64,000 bases of DNA from Gryllotalpicola ginsengisoli DSM 22003 (GCF_000419445.1 NZ_AULK01000003.1:62001-126000), one strand, 5' to 3'; positions 34,762 through 43,688 are shown, numbered from the stretch's first letter. Numbers and translations: made by a program. The notes: a model not told the origin generated them from the letters alone.

Positions 34762-35496
34762 ATGGGAAAGCTGGACGGCAAGGTCGCGGTCATCACCGGC
34801 GGCACGAGTGGAATGGCGCTGGCCGGCGCGAAGCTGTTCGTCGACGAGGGCGCGCACGTGTTCATCACGGGCCGCCGCCAGGACGCTCTCGACGAGGCGG
34901 TGAGCCGGATCGGCCACGGGGTCACCGGCGTGCAGGGCGATGCCGCGAACCTGGACGACCTGGACCGTCTGTTCGAGACGGTCGAGCGGGAGAAGGGCTC
35001 GATCGATGTGCTGTGGGCCAGCGCCGGCGGCGGGGAGGCCGCTGCGCTCGGGGAGATCACCGAGGAGCAGTTCGATCGCACCTTCGGGCTCAACGCGCGC
35101 GGCACCTTCTTCACCGTGCAGAAGGCTCTGCGGCTGCTCAACGACAATGCCTCGATCATCATGACCGGATCCAACGCGTCCCTCGGCGCCTTTCCGGGCT
35201 GGAGCGTTTACGCCGGCAGCAAGGCCGCCCAGCAGGCGTGGGCGCGCGTGTGGCTCAACGAGTTGCGCGACCGCAGGATCCGCGTCAACGTCCTGACCCC
35301 GGGCTCGGTCCTGACCCCGATGCAGGAGGCGGTGCTGGATGAAGGCGCCAAGGCGGCGTTCGAGTCCATCATCCCGCGTCGCCAGATGGGGCGTCCCGAG
35401 GAAATCGCCACCGTCGCGCTGTTCCTCGCCTCCGACGACTCCAGCTATGTGAACGGCCTGGAGCTCGTCGCCGACGGCGGCACCACCGCCCTCTGA
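34762..35496 (+). CDS. Short-chain dehydrogenase/reductase (classical SDR)
   Basis: The 244-residue oxidoreductase has the coenzyme motif VITGGTSGMALAGAKLF (TGxxxGxx pattern), FITGRR suggesting NADP preference, the NNAG-like WASAGGGE, catalytic Ser in TGSNASLGAF and YAGSK with Tyr and Lys, and the end VNGLELVADGGTTAL. The ATG at 34762 follows AAGGAGCAAC; an upstream in-frame ATG at 34735 is less likely. It is divergent from a TetR regulator and 35 bp before an F420-reductase-like gene. Substrate unknown. Confidence 0.9.
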   Translation: MGKLDGKVAVITGGTSGMALAGAKLFVDEGAHVFITGRRQDALDEAVSRIGHGVTGVQGDAANLDDLDRLFETVEREKGSIDVLWASAGGGEAAALGEITEEQFDRTFGLNARGTFFTVQKALRLLNDNASIIMTGSNASLGAFPGWSVYAGSKAAQQAWARVWLNELRDRRIRVNVLTPGSVLTPMQEAVLDEGAKAAFESIIPRRQMGRPEEIATVALFLASDDSSYVNGLELVADGGTTAL

Positions 35497-35531
35497 ACCG
35501 AACGACACACGAAAAGAGAGTCAGGACCCCC

Positions 35532-36155
35532 ATGAGCAACATCAGCATCATCGGCACCGGCAACATGGCCCGCACCATCGGCGCGCTGGCCGTCAAGGGC
35601 GGCAATACCGTCGAAGTGATCGGCCGCGACGCAGCGAAGTCCGCCGCCCTGGCCGAGACGCTCGGCGGTGGAACCACGGTCGGGAGCTTCGGCGCCGCCC
35701 CGGCCGGTGACATCGTCATCCTCGCGGTGCTGTTCGAGAGCGCCGTACCGGTGATCCGCAAGTTCGGAGACGGATTGGCCGGCAAGATCATCGTCGACAT
35801 CACCAACCCGTTCAACGCGACCGGAACGGGGCTGGCCGTCCCACACGACACCTCCATCGCGCAACAGATGGCACAGGCGGCCCCCGCGAGCGCCCACGTC
35901 GTGAAGGCCTTCAACACCCTCTTCCGCCATGTTCTGGCGCATGGGGCGCCGGTGGACGTTTTCATGGCGGGCGACGACGCGCAGGCGAAGGCCGGCGTGG
36001 CGGCCTTCATCGAGAGCCTCGGTCTGCGCCCGCGCGATACGGGCGACCTGAGCATGGCGCACTGGGTGGAGGGAGCCGGCGTGCTGACCATGGGCCTCGC
36101 CCGCTACGGCGTCGGGAACTTCGACTTCTCCCTCGGCGTCAACACCCTCGGTTGA
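35532..36155 (+). CDS. NADPH-dependent F420 reductase-like oxidoreductase
   Basis: This 207-residue protein has only the N-terminal Rossmann fold of the F420-oxidoreductase/pyrroline-5-carboxylate-reductase superfamily (SIIGTGNMARTIGALAVKGG; VEVIGRDAAKSAAL) and the DITNPFNATGTG motif followed by HVVKAFNTLF. Such proteins transfer hydride between NADPH and F420 or act on other substrates. It follows the SDR gene in the same direction, with AAAGAGAG upstream, and probably shares its TetR control. Whether this organism makes F420 cannot be judged here. Confidence 0.82.
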   Translation: MSNISIIGTGNMARTIGALAVKGGNTVEVIGRDAAKSAALAETLGGGTTVGSFGAAPAGDIVILAVLFESAVPVIRKFGDGLAGKIIVDITNPFNATGTGLAVPHDTSIAQQMAQAAPASAHVVKAFNTLFRHVLAHGAPVDVFMAGDDAQAKAGVAAFIESLGLRPRDTGDLSMAHWVEGAGVLTMGLARYGVGNFDFSLGVNTLG

Positions 36156-36242
36156 GACCCCGCCGAGCACGAGCGCGCGGTCGAGGCATCCGTCATCGCA
36201 ACTGTTCACGGTGAAGGGGTGCCCCGGTGGGACACGACTGGG

Positions 36243-36248
36243 TACAGT
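36243..36248 (+). promoter_or_regulatory. -10 box of the HAD/GH65 operon (likely leaderless)
   Basis: TACAGT lies 7 nt before the GTG at 36256 and no ribosome site is present, a pattern that fits a leaderless transcript. The -35 region is not clear. Confidence 0.45.
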
Positions 36249-36255
36249 GCCCCTT

Positions 36256-37008
36256 GTGACGACGCCAGAGCTGTTCGCCGGCGTTCGCGCCGCGCTCTTC
36301 GACCTCGATGGAGTCCTGACCCCCACAGCGGCCGTGCACCGTGTCGCCTGGTCGAGGCTCTTCACCGAGTACTTCGCGAAGGCCGGGGTGGCGCCCTACA
36401 CAGAGTCCGACTACTTCGAGTACATCGACGGCAAGCCGCGCTACGACGGGGTGCGCTCGGCGCTCGCCTCGCGCGGGCTCGAGCTGCCCGAGGGCGACCC
36501 GTCGGACGGGCCCGACGCCCCCACCGTGTGCGGGCTCGGCAATCGGAAGAACCTCGAGTTCACCCGGATCCTCTCCGAGGAGGGCGTGGAGCCCTACCCC
36601 GGATCGATCGAGTTCCTCGACGCGGTCGACGGCAGCGGGATCCCCTCCGCGGTGGTGTCGAGCTCCGCCAACGCGGTCGACGTGCTGCGGGCGGCCGGGC
36701 TCCTCGGGCGGTTCGCCGCCGTGGTCGATGGCAAGGTGGCGAAGGAGCACGCGCTCGCCGGCAAGCCGGACCCCGCCACCTTCACGTACGGCGCCGAGCA
36801 GCTCGGCGCGCCGGTCGACCGGGCGGTCGTGTTCGAGGACGCCACCTCGGGGGTGGCCGCCGGCCGGGCGGGGGGCTTCATCGTCGTCGGTGTCAACCGG
36901 GGCACGGGGCGCGACGCGCTGCTGCAGGCGGGCGCCGACGTGGTCGTCGACGACCTCGGCGAACTGGTGGATGACTGGCGGGCGGCCGCCCGGAAGGAGC
37001 ACGCATGA
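36256..37008 (+). CDS. HAD-family beta-phosphoglucomutase-like hydrolase
   Basis: This 250-residue HAD enzyme has nucleophile motif ALFDLDGVLTPTAAVH (DxD near residue 14), the SSSANAVDVLRAAGL motif II region, and motif III/IV GKPDPATF and VVFEDATSGVAAGRAGG. It overlaps the start of a GH65 gene by 4 bp. GH65 phosphorylases release beta-glucose 1-phosphate, which beta-phosphoglucomutase turns into glucose 6-phosphate, so the pair is a working unit. The GTG at 36256 is chosen from the -10 box; in-frame alternatives start at 36211 or 36247. Confidence 0.85.
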   Translation: MTTPELFAGVRAALFDLDGVLTPTAAVHRVAWSRLFTEYFAKAGVAPYTESDYFEYIDGKPRYDGVRSALASRGLELPEGDPSDGPDAPTVCGLGNRKNLEFTRILSEEGVEPYPGSIEFLDAVDGSGIPSAVVSSSANAVDVLRAAGLLGRFAAVVDGKVAKEHALAGKPDPATFTYGAEQLGAPVDRAVVFEDATSGVAAGRAGGFIVVGVNRGTGRDALLQAGADVVVDDLGELVDDWRAAARKEHA

Positions 37009-39539
37009 GGCGCTCGACGACCGACCCCCTCGACCGCGACCGGTTCCCGGTCGACGAGTGGGCTCTCGTGGAGAGCCAGCTCGACAAGCGCGACCTGGGC
37101 CGCACCGAGACGCTGTTCGCCGTCGGCAACGGCTACGTCGGCATGCGGGGCAACTACGAGGAGGCGCGCGAAGGCGTCATGAACGGCACCTTCATCAACG
37201 GCTTCCACGAGACCTGGCCGATCCGCCACGCGGAGGACGCGTTCGGCTTCGCCCACGTCGGGCAGACGATCGTGAACGCGCCCGACGCGAAGGTGATCCG
37301 CGTGTACGTCGACGACGTGCCGTTCGTGATCGGAGACGCGGAGCTGCTCGACTACGAGCGCCGGCTCGACTTCTCCACCGGCGTGCTGTCGCGCGAGGTC
37401 GAATGGCGCACGCCGAAGGGCGCGCGCGTGCAGATCAGCTCGCGCCGGTTCGCGTCGTTCGCCGAGCGGCACCTGGTGGTCATGGAGTACGAGGTCACGG
37501 TGGTCGACGCCGAGGCGTCGGTCGTGATCTCGAGCCAGGTGATCAACCGACAGGATCGCAAGGACGAGTACGGCATCGGCTCCGCCGGGGGCGACGCGGC
37601 GTTCGACCCGCGCAAGGCCGAGACGTTCACGGACCGGGTGCTGCAGCCGCGGCTGAAGCGCAACAGCGGCGGGCGCAGCGTGCTCGGCTACCGCGCCACC
37701 AATTCGCGGATGACGATCGCCTGCGCCGCCGACCACGTGATCGAGACGGCGAACGAGGTGCAGCAGTCGTACGCGCTCGAGGACGACCTGGCCAAGCAGG
37801 AGTACCGCATCCACGCGCAGCCGGGGGTGCCCATCCGGCTGACGAAACTGGTGAGCTACCACACGGCCGCGCAGGTGCCGGTGCGGGAGCTGGCCGACCG
37901 GTGCGACCGAACCCTCGACCGGGCCCGGGAACGAGGCATCCGTGCCCTGTTCGACGAGCAGAAGGAATGGCTCGACGAGTTCTGGTCGCGCAGCGACCTC
38001 GAGATCCTCGGCCAGCCGGCCGTGCAGCAGGCGGTGCGCTGGAACCTCTACCAGCTGGCGCAGGCCTCGGCGCGGGCCGACGGCCTCGGCATCCCGGCGA
38101 AGGGGGTGACCGGCTCGGGCTACGGCGGCCACTACTTCTGGGACATGGAGATCTACGTGCTGCCGTTCCTCAGCTACACGAGCCCTGTGGCGGCGCGCAA
38201 CGCGCTGCGGTTCCGGCACAGCCTGCTCGACGACGCCCGGGCGCGCGCCAACGAGCTGAGTCAGCGCGGCGCGCTGTTCCCGTGGCGCACCATCAACGGG
38301 CAGGAGTCGTCGGCGTACTACGCGGCCGGAACCGCGCAGTACCACATCGACGCCGACATCGCCTACGCGCTCGGGCAGTACGTGAACGCGACGGGCGACG
38401 AGGCGTTCCTCGAGGGCGACGGGCTCGACATCCTGGTCGAGACGGCGCGGATGTGGGCGGACCTGGGCTTCTGGCGCTACAACGGCGGCGAGATCTTCCA
38501 CATCCACGGCGTGACCGGGCCGGACGAGTACACGACCGTGGTCAACGACAACCTGTACACGAACGTGATGGCGCGGTGGAACCTGCGCGCCGCCGTGGAC
38601 GCCATGCGGTCGGTCAGGGAGAAGGACCCGAGCGCCTACCACCGGGCGCTGGCCCGGCTCGGCGTCGAGGAGGCGGAGATCGACGAGTGGGCCAGGGCCG
38701 CCGAGGCGATGCACATCCCCTTCGACGAGAACCTCGGCATCCACCCGCAGGACGCGCAGTTCCTCGAGAAGGAGCTCTGGGACCTGCCGAACACGCCGCG
38801 GGACAAGCTGCCGCTGATGCTGCACTACCACCCGCTCGTGATCTACCGCTTCCAGGTGCTTAAGCAGGCCGACGTCGTGCTGGCACTCGTGCTGCAGGGC
38901 GACCAGTTCACGATGGAGCAGAAGCGCGCCGACTTCGAGTACTACGACCCGCTGACCACCGGCGACTCGACGCTGTCGGCGGTCGCGCAGGCGATCGTCG
39001 CCGCCGAGGTCGGCTACAGCGACCTCGCCGTGGACTACTTCCTCGATGCGGTCTACGTCGACCTGGCCGACCTGCACGGAAACGCCGTGGACGGGGTGCA
39101 CGTCGCCTCCACCGGCGGCGTGTGGAGCACGGTGGTGTGGGGCTTCGGCGGCGTGCGCGACTACGAGGGCGAGCTCACCATGGATCCGCGCCTGCCCACG
39201 GACTGGGAGGGCGTGCGCTACCGGCTCACGGTGCGCGGCTCGCGGCTGCGCGTCGAGTTGCGGATGGCGAGCGTGAAGCTCACCGTCGAGGACGGCCCCG
39301 GGGTCGATCTCAAGGTGCGGGGCGAAGAGGTGTCGGTGCGGCCCGGATTCCCGGCGCTCATCACGCTGCCCGACCAGGGCCCGATCCGCCGCGGGACGCC
39401 GAGCACGAAGAACATCGCCGGCGAGCTGCGGCCCGACGGCTCGGTCATCACCGCGTCGATCCCGACGCTGGCCGCCGACGATGAGCCGCCCACGACGGGA
39501 ACGCAGCCGGTGCCGGTGCAGACGCACCGACCCGACTGA
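37005..39539 (+). CDS. GH65 disaccharide phosphorylase/hydrolase (trehalose/maltose/kojibiose type)
   Basis: The 844-residue enzyme has the GH65 layout: N-terminal beta-sandwich to about residue 280 (TLFAVGNGYVGMRGNYEEA), a linker, and an (alpha/alpha)6 barrel with GYGGHYFWDMEIY (residues 372-384), the catalytic acid Glu508 in GVTGPDEYT, and the phosphate-site KQADVVLAL region. It phosphorolyses an alpha-linked glucose disaccharide; which one cannot be read with confidence. It is cotranslated with a beta-phosphoglucomutase-like enzyme. It acts in the cytoplasm, as no signal peptide is present. Confidence 0.9.
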   Translation: MRRSTTDPLDRDRFPVDEWALVESQLDKRDLGRTETLFAVGNGYVGMRGNYEEAREGVMNGTFINGFHETWPIRHAEDAFGFAHVGQTIVNAPDAKVIRVYVDDVPFVIGDAELLDYERRLDFSTGVLSREVEWRTPKGARVQISSRRFASFAERHLVVMEYEVTVVDAEASVVISSQVINRQDRKDEYGIGSAGGDAAFDPRKAETFTDRVLQPRLKRNSGGRSVLGYRATNSRMTIACAADHVIETANEVQQSYALEDDLAKQEYRIHAQPGVPIRLTKLVSYHTAAQVPVRELADRCDRTLDRARERGIRALFDEQKEWLDEFWSRSDLEILGQPAVQQAVRWNLYQLAQASARADGLGIPAKGVTGSGYGGHYFWDMEIYVLPFLSYTSPVAARNALRFRHSLLDDARARANELSQRGALFPWRTINGQESSAYYAAGTAQYHIDADIAYALGQYVNATGDEAFLEGDGLDILVETARMWADLGFWRYNGGEIFHIHGVTGPDEYTTVVNDNLYTNVMARWNLRAAVDAMRSVREKDPSAYHRALARLGVEEAEIDEWARAAEAMHIPFDENLGIHPQDAQFLEKELWDLPNTPRDKLPLMLHYHPLVIYRFQVLKQADVVLALVLQGDQFTMEQKRADFEYYDPLTTGDSTLSAVAQAIVAAEVGYSDLAVDYFLDAVYVDLADLHGNAVDGVHVASTGGVWSTVVWGFGGVRDYEGELTMDPRLPTDWEGVRYRLTVRGSRLRVELRMASVKLTVEDGPGVDLKVRGEEVSVRPGFPALITLPDQGPIRRGTPSTKNIAGELRPDGSVITASIPTLAADDEPPTTGTQPVPVQTHRPD

Positions 39540-39608
39540 GGCGGGGCGGCGGTCGCGGCCGCAGGTGTGGTCGGCGCTCGGGGCGGGCGGCGCGGGCCAG
39601 GCCGACGA

Positions 39609-39631
39609 GAAAGCGGTTTCTCGATTAGAGT
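39609..39631 (+). promoter_or_regulatory. LacI operator and -10 box before the M24-fold gene
   Basis: GAAAGCGGTTTC (39609-39620) is the reverse complement of the operators at 43689 and 44919. It lies just upstream of the -10 box TAGAGT (39626-39631), which ends 6 nt before the ATG, so a bound repressor would block the promoter and the mRNA may be leaderless. Confidence 0.65.
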
Positions 39632-39637
39632 CGGCGC

Positions 39638-40720
39638 ATGGGCGACGACGCCTTCCCCGAAGAACGCGTGGGCGCCGCGCGGGCCGAGAAGATCCGCCGC
39701 GTGCGCGAACTGCTCGCGGCCCGCGAGCTCGAGGGGGTGCTGCTGACCGGCATCGAGACGGTCGCGTGGCTGCTCGACGGGGCGCGGGTGGCGGTCCCCC
39801 TCGGCGGACCGCCCGTGGCCGCCGTCGAGGTGCGGTACGACGCGGTGATCGTGCACGCGCCGGCGAACGAGCTCGAGCGGCTGCGGGGCGAGGAGCTCGG
39901 CGATCTCGCAGGGCTGGAGCTGCGCCCGCGGCCGTGGCACGAGCCGCTGCCCGCGTCCGGAGCGCAATCCGCCGCCGGCCTCGCCGACGAGGCGGCGCTG
40001 GCCGCCGAGCTGTGGGTGCTGCGCACGGTCCGGCTGCCGGCCGAGCTCGCGCGGTTCCGGCGACTGGGCACGGATGCCGCGGCGCTCGCCACCCGGATCG
40101 CGTCCGCCGCACGCCCCGAATGGAGCGAGCGGCGCCTCGCCGCCGAGCTCGCCGCCGGCGTGTACGAGCTCGGGGCGGAACCGGTCGTGGTGCTGGTCGG
40201 GGGCGCGCGGCGCAGCGGCGTGCAGCATCCGTTGCCCACGGCCGCGCCGCTCGGGCGGCGGGCCGTGTTCGCGTTCGGGGCGCGCCGCGCGGGCGCCGTC
40301 GTGAACCTCACCCGCTGGCTGCAGCGCGGCGCCGACCCGGCCGACGAGGAGCGCGACGCGCGGCTGCGCGAGGTGGAGGCGGAGGTGCTGGACGCCACGG
40401 TGCTGGGCGCGCCGCTGGTCGCGGTGCTCGAGGCGGCGCGGGCCGCTTATGGCCGGCATGGCTTCGGCACCGAGGCGTGGCTGCGCCACCATCAGGGCGG
40501 CCCGAGCGGGTACGCCGGCCGCGACCCGAAGGTCACCCCGCGCAGCCCGGGAACCGTGCACGACGGGCAGGTGCTCGCCTGGAACCCCTGGGTGCCGGGG
40601 GCGAAGCTCGAAGACACCGTGCTCGCCACCGCGTCGGGGGTCGAGGTGCTCACGGCCGATCCGGAGTGGCCGGCGACGACGACGCGGGGCCGGGTGCGGC
40701 CGCTGCCCCACCCGTACTGA
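39638..40720 (+). CDS. M24-fold (creatinase/aminopeptidase P-like) protein lacking most metal ligands
   Basis: The 360-residue protein has the two-domain creatinase/prolidase layout. Around FAFGARRAGAVVNLTRWL the usual two metal-binding Asp residues appear as Ala and Asn, and WNPWVPGAKLEDTVLAT shows Asn where a Glu is normal, while the last Glu is kept. HHQGGPSGYAGRDPK matches the His-containing segment of divergent M24 proteins. It is therefore unlikely to be a dinuclear metallopeptidase and may act like metal-free creatinase or be non-catalytic. It has the LacI operator of the neighbouring sugar locus at its promoter. Confidence 0.72.
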   Translation: MGDDAFPEERVGAARAEKIRRVRELLAARELEGVLLTGIETVAWLLDGARVAVPLGGPPVAAVEVRYDAVIVHAPANELERLRGEELGDLAGLELRPRPWHEPLPASGAQSAAGLADEAALAAELWVLRTVRLPAELARFRRLGTDAAALATRIASAARPEWSERRLAAELAAGVYELGAEPVVVLVGGARRSGVQHPLPTAAPLGRRAVFAFGARRAGAVVNLTRWLQRGADPADEERDARLREVEAEVLDATVLGAPLVAVLEAARAAYGRHGFGTEAWLRHHQGGPSGYAGRDPKVTPRSPGTVHDGQVLAWNPWVPGAKLEDTVLATASGVEVLTADPEWPATTTRGRVRPLPHPY

Positions 40721-40787
40721 CCCGGCGGCTACTGGTCCGGCGCCCACTGGGCGGGGTTCACTGGCCGGGGCTTACTGACCGGGCGCG
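40716..40787. repeat. Degenerate 14-15-bp tandem repeat between convergent genes
   Basis: Five imperfect copies of a unit near ACTGGCCGGGGCTT start at 40716, 40731, 40746, 40760 and 40774. The first copy contains the TGA stop of the M24-fold gene and the last overlaps the stop of the convergent hydrolase gene, so the repeat fills the whole gap. Confidence 0.6.
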
Positions 40788-42307
40788 ACGAACACCGGGC
40801 CGGTGCGGGCGACCACCTGCCCGTGCTCGAGCTCGACCCGCTCGTCGGCGCGCAACTCCAGCTCGTGCACGGCTCCGCCGATCTCGAACCGGCCGCCGAC
40901 CGGATGCGGGGAGACGTTGACGATCGCGCGAGCCTCACCCGCGGCATCCGTCACGACGCGCACGCCCGCCGGGGTGCGGGCGACGACCTCGCCGTCGCGG
41001 CTCGCGGTGAGCGTGCCGGCCCGGACGTCGACGCGCAAGTCCCCACGGCGGTACGAGCCGCCGGTGACGCCGTCGGGCAGCAGGCCCGTGAACCAGACCT
41101 CACCCTCGGGCCGCGGCTCGACGCCGCAGCAGCGCTCGACCGCGTCGAGCAGCCAGAGCATCGCCGGCGTGTACCGCTCGGCGTAGCCGGGGGCGCCCGT
41201 GTCGGGGTCGTAGGTCTGCGGGAACCGGCCGGCGCGGGCCAGTGCCGTCAGCAGCGGCAGATCGACGAGCGCCAGCTCGGCCGCGCGGCCGTGCCGCTCG
41301 AACGCGGCGGGCGCGCGCAGCACGGCGAGGAAGTTGGGCGGGCCGCCCCACGAGTTGCGCTCGACGTCGCGCTGATAGGCGGGGTGGGCGCGGGCGACCG
41401 TGGTGAACGGATGCCTCGCGAAGAACCCGCGCGGATTCAGCAGCCACCTCCGTAGCGCCTCGGCGAAGAACACGTCGTCGCCGATGCCGCACGCGAGCAC
41501 GCGCAGCAGCACGTCGGAGGGCACGCGCACCGCGCCGCCGAGCGCGTCGCGGTCGTAGAACTGGCCGTCGTCGGCGTCGAAGCACTGCTGCCACAGCGCG
41601 GCCCGGCTGCGGGCGGCGGCCTCGAGCCACGGCTGCGCCGGTTCGCCGAGTTCCGCGGCGATGAGCGCCAGGTGCTCGCGCTGGCAGGCGGCGTGCGCCG
41701 TGAGATCGGGGGCCACGAACGGCAGCCGCGGGATGCCGCGGTCGAACCGGGCCGGGTCGCGGCCGGGCGTCGTGTCGGGGATGCCGGCGAAGCGGGGCGA
41801 GCCGTCGTGGCCGGTGTCGAAGGCGCAGAACGCCTCCACGCCGCCGGTGCCCCGGGTGTCGCGGTGCCGGGCGACCCAGGTGTCGTCGGCGGCGAGCGCC
41901 CGGTACAGCACGGCGAGATCGCCGCGGTCCAGCGCGCCCAGCCGGTAGGCGGTCCACGCGCTGCGCGCGAGCGGGGTCACGCGCTGGATCTGGCCGAACG
42001 CGGGCCCCTCGGCGGTGATCTTGTACGGCAGCAGCCCGTCGGCGCGCGCCAGTCGGGCGAAGCGCAGCATCGTCGCCCGGGCGAGCCCGGGAGCGAGGCG
42101 GGCCAGCACCTCGGCCGAGATCGAGCCGGTGCTCTCCAGCCACGCGCCCGGGTACGGCCCGCCCTCGAGCAGCACCGGCTCGCCCCCGCCGAGCGGGGCA
42201 GTGCACTCGGCGAGCTGCGCAGCGGCACGGCGCCACGCATCCGCGAGCCCGCCGCCGTCGGCGTCGAACCGGATGCCGCGGCCCGCGAGCCCGAGAGCGT
42301 CGCTCAC
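40772..42307 (-). CDS. (alpha/alpha)6-barrel glycoside hydrolase-like protein (MGH1/GH63-like)
   Basis: This 511-residue cytoplasmic protein resembles the MGH1-like/GH63-related (alpha/alpha)6 hydrolase fold: GPYPGAWLESTGSISAEVLA, LLPYKITAEGPAFGQ, FDTGHDGSPRFAGIPDT (compare the GWDNSPR motif of GH63) and RNSWGGPPNFLAVL, with a C-terminal beta domain from about residue 420. The normal GH63 family is longer, and catalytic residues cannot be assigned with confidence. The GTG start lies 10 bp after the stop of the binding lipoprotein, so it is cotranscribed with it and probably cleaves the imported glycoside. Confidence 0.7.
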   Translation of the reverse strand: MSDALGLAGRGIRFDADGGGLADAWRRAAAQLAECTAPLGGGEPVLLEGGPYPGAWLESTGSISAEVLARLAPGLARATMLRFARLARADGLLPYKITAEGPAFGQIQRVTPLARSAWTAYRLGALDRGDLAVLYRALAADDTWVARHRDTRGTGGVEAFCAFDTGHDGSPRFAGIPDTTPGRDPARFDRGIPRLPFVAPDLTAHAACQREHLALIAAELGEPAQPWLEAAARSRAALWQQCFDADDGQFYDRDALGGAVRVPSDVLLRVLACGIGDDVFFAEALRRWLLNPRGFFARHPFTTVARAHPAYQRDVERNSWGGPPNFLAVLRAPAAFERHGRAAELALVDLPLLTALARAGRFPQTYDPDTGAPGYAERYTPAMLWLLDAVERCCGVEPRPEGEVWFTGLLPDGVTGGSYRRGDLRVDVRAGTLTASRDGEVVARTPAGVRVVTDAAGEARAIVNVSPHPVGGRFEIGGAVHELELRADERVELEHGQVVARTGPVFVAPGQ

Positions 42308-42317
42308 GCCGTCCGGG

Positions 42318-43640
42318 TCACTTGTTCAGAGCCGCCGACATCGTCTTGATCCACTCGTCGGCCGCCTGCTTCGGGGTCTGCCGGCCGAAGATCACCTCGG
42401 CGTCGAGCCGGTTGGTGGTGTCGACCATGATCGATCCTCCCGCCGGCTGCGGCGGCAGCGCGGAGCGGCCGTTCGCGGCCACCTGCTGCACGTAGTCGGC
42501 GGCCGCACGGCTGCCCGGGTCGAGGGAGGGCTTGATCGCGTCGAGCACCTTCTGATTGAACGGCAGCCCGCGGTCGGCGAGGATCTTCTTGCCCGCCGCC
42601 GGCGAGTTGACCAGGTAGTCGATCAGGATCGCGGCCGCCTCCGGGTTCTTCGACTTGGAGTAGATGGCGTAGTACTGCGACGGCAGCACGGTCGTGCCGG
42701 GCCGGGCCGCCTGCTTCTCGCCGGGCACGCCGATGATGGTCATGTCGTCGCCGGAGGCCTGCGCGAAGGTGGGCGTCAGGTTGCTGTAGGCGAAGGTCAT
42801 CGCCGCCTTCCCCTGGCCCATTAGGGTCTGCTCGGGGGCCGCACCCTGGGTCTCGGTGGTGACGTCGGCGGGCGGCATCCCGCCGCCCTTGATCAGCTGC
42901 TTCTCGAGGTTCCAGAAGTCGACGAGGGTCGACGCGGTGATGCCGAGCTTGCCGCCTGAGGTGTACATGCCCGTCTTCGTCTCCTGCGCGGCGAACACGC
43001 CGAGGATGTCGGAGACCTGCATCTCGAGCGCGTAGTCGCCCTTCGGCAGCTTCCCGCCCAGCTCATCGGCGTACGCGACGAAGTCGTCCCAGCTCATGTC
43101 GGCGGTGGGCGGCTGCATGCCGGCCTTCTCGATCAGGTCGGTGTTGACGACGAGGCCGATCGCGTTGCCCCCGGTGGGAACCCCGTACAGCTTCCCGTCC
43201 ACCTTCGCCGAGGTCAGCGACTGAGCGGTGAACGGCTTCGTGTCGAGGTACTTGGAGACCGTGGAGAGGTCGAGCAGGGCGCCGCGCGCGCCGTACTCCT
43301 GCGGGTAGGCGCCGCCGAGCGTCATCACGTCGGGGGCGTCGCCGGCCGCCGTCTCGGTCGCGAGCTTGGCGAAGTAGGAGTTGATGTCGTCGGCCGGCTG
43401 CGTCTCGACGGTGATGTTCGGGTGGGCCTTGTGGAAGTCGGCGAGCACCGACTTGGTGGTGGCGAGGCGGTCTGCGCTGCCCCACCAGGAGAACGAGATC
43501 GTGACCTTCTTCGAGTCGCTGTAGCCCGAGTCCCCGGTCGACGCCGAGCCGGTGCTGCAGCCGGCGAGCAGCAGTGCGGCGGCCGCGCAGGCGGCGGCCG
43601 CGGCGGCGAGGGGCAGGCGATGGAGTCGAGTACGCATCAT
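42318..43640 (-). CDS. Sugar-binding lipoprotein, importer 3
   Basis: The 440-residue family 1 solute-binding protein has a lipoprotein signal with lipobox LLAGC near residue 28. The mature start KKVTISFSWWGSADRLATT and LPSQYYAIYSKSKNPEAA are typical of CUT1 binding proteins. It is transcribed leftward, away from its permeases (44977-46825), with the LacI gene between them; all share the same operator sequence. Either of two adjacent ATG codons (43640, 43637) may be the start. The ligand is unknown. Confidence 0.88.
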   Translation of the reverse strand: MMRTRLHRLPLAAAAAACAAAALLLAGCSTGSASTGDSGYSDSKKVTISFSWWGSADRLATTKSVLADFHKAHPNITVETQPADDINSYFAKLATETAAGDAPDVMTLGGAYPQEYGARGALLDLSTVSKYLDTKPFTAQSLTSAKVDGKLYGVPTGGNAIGLVVNTDLIEKAGMQPPTADMSWDDFVAYADELGGKLPKGDYALEMQVSDILGVFAAQETKTGMYTSGGKLGITASTLVDFWNLEKQLIKGGGMPPADVTTETQGAAPEQTLMGQGKAAMTFAYSNLTPTFAQASGDDMTIIGVPGEKQAARPGTTVLPSQYYAIYSKSKNPEAAAILIDYLVNSPAAGKKILADRGLPFNQKVLDAIKPSLDPGSRAAADYVQQVAANGRSALPPQPAGGSIMVDTTNRLDAEVIFGRQTPKQAADEWIKTMSAALNK

Positions 43641-43688
43641 TGCGCCGTTCCAATCCGGGTGATGATCCGGTCTCCGACCACGGTGTCA

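Noticed and set aside
36594-40112. A 1172-codon open frame on the minus strand
   Set aside because: It is antisense to the HAD, GH65 and M24-fold genes, has Arg/Ala/Pro-biased low-complexity composition and no domain. High GC gives long shadow frames opposite real genes.
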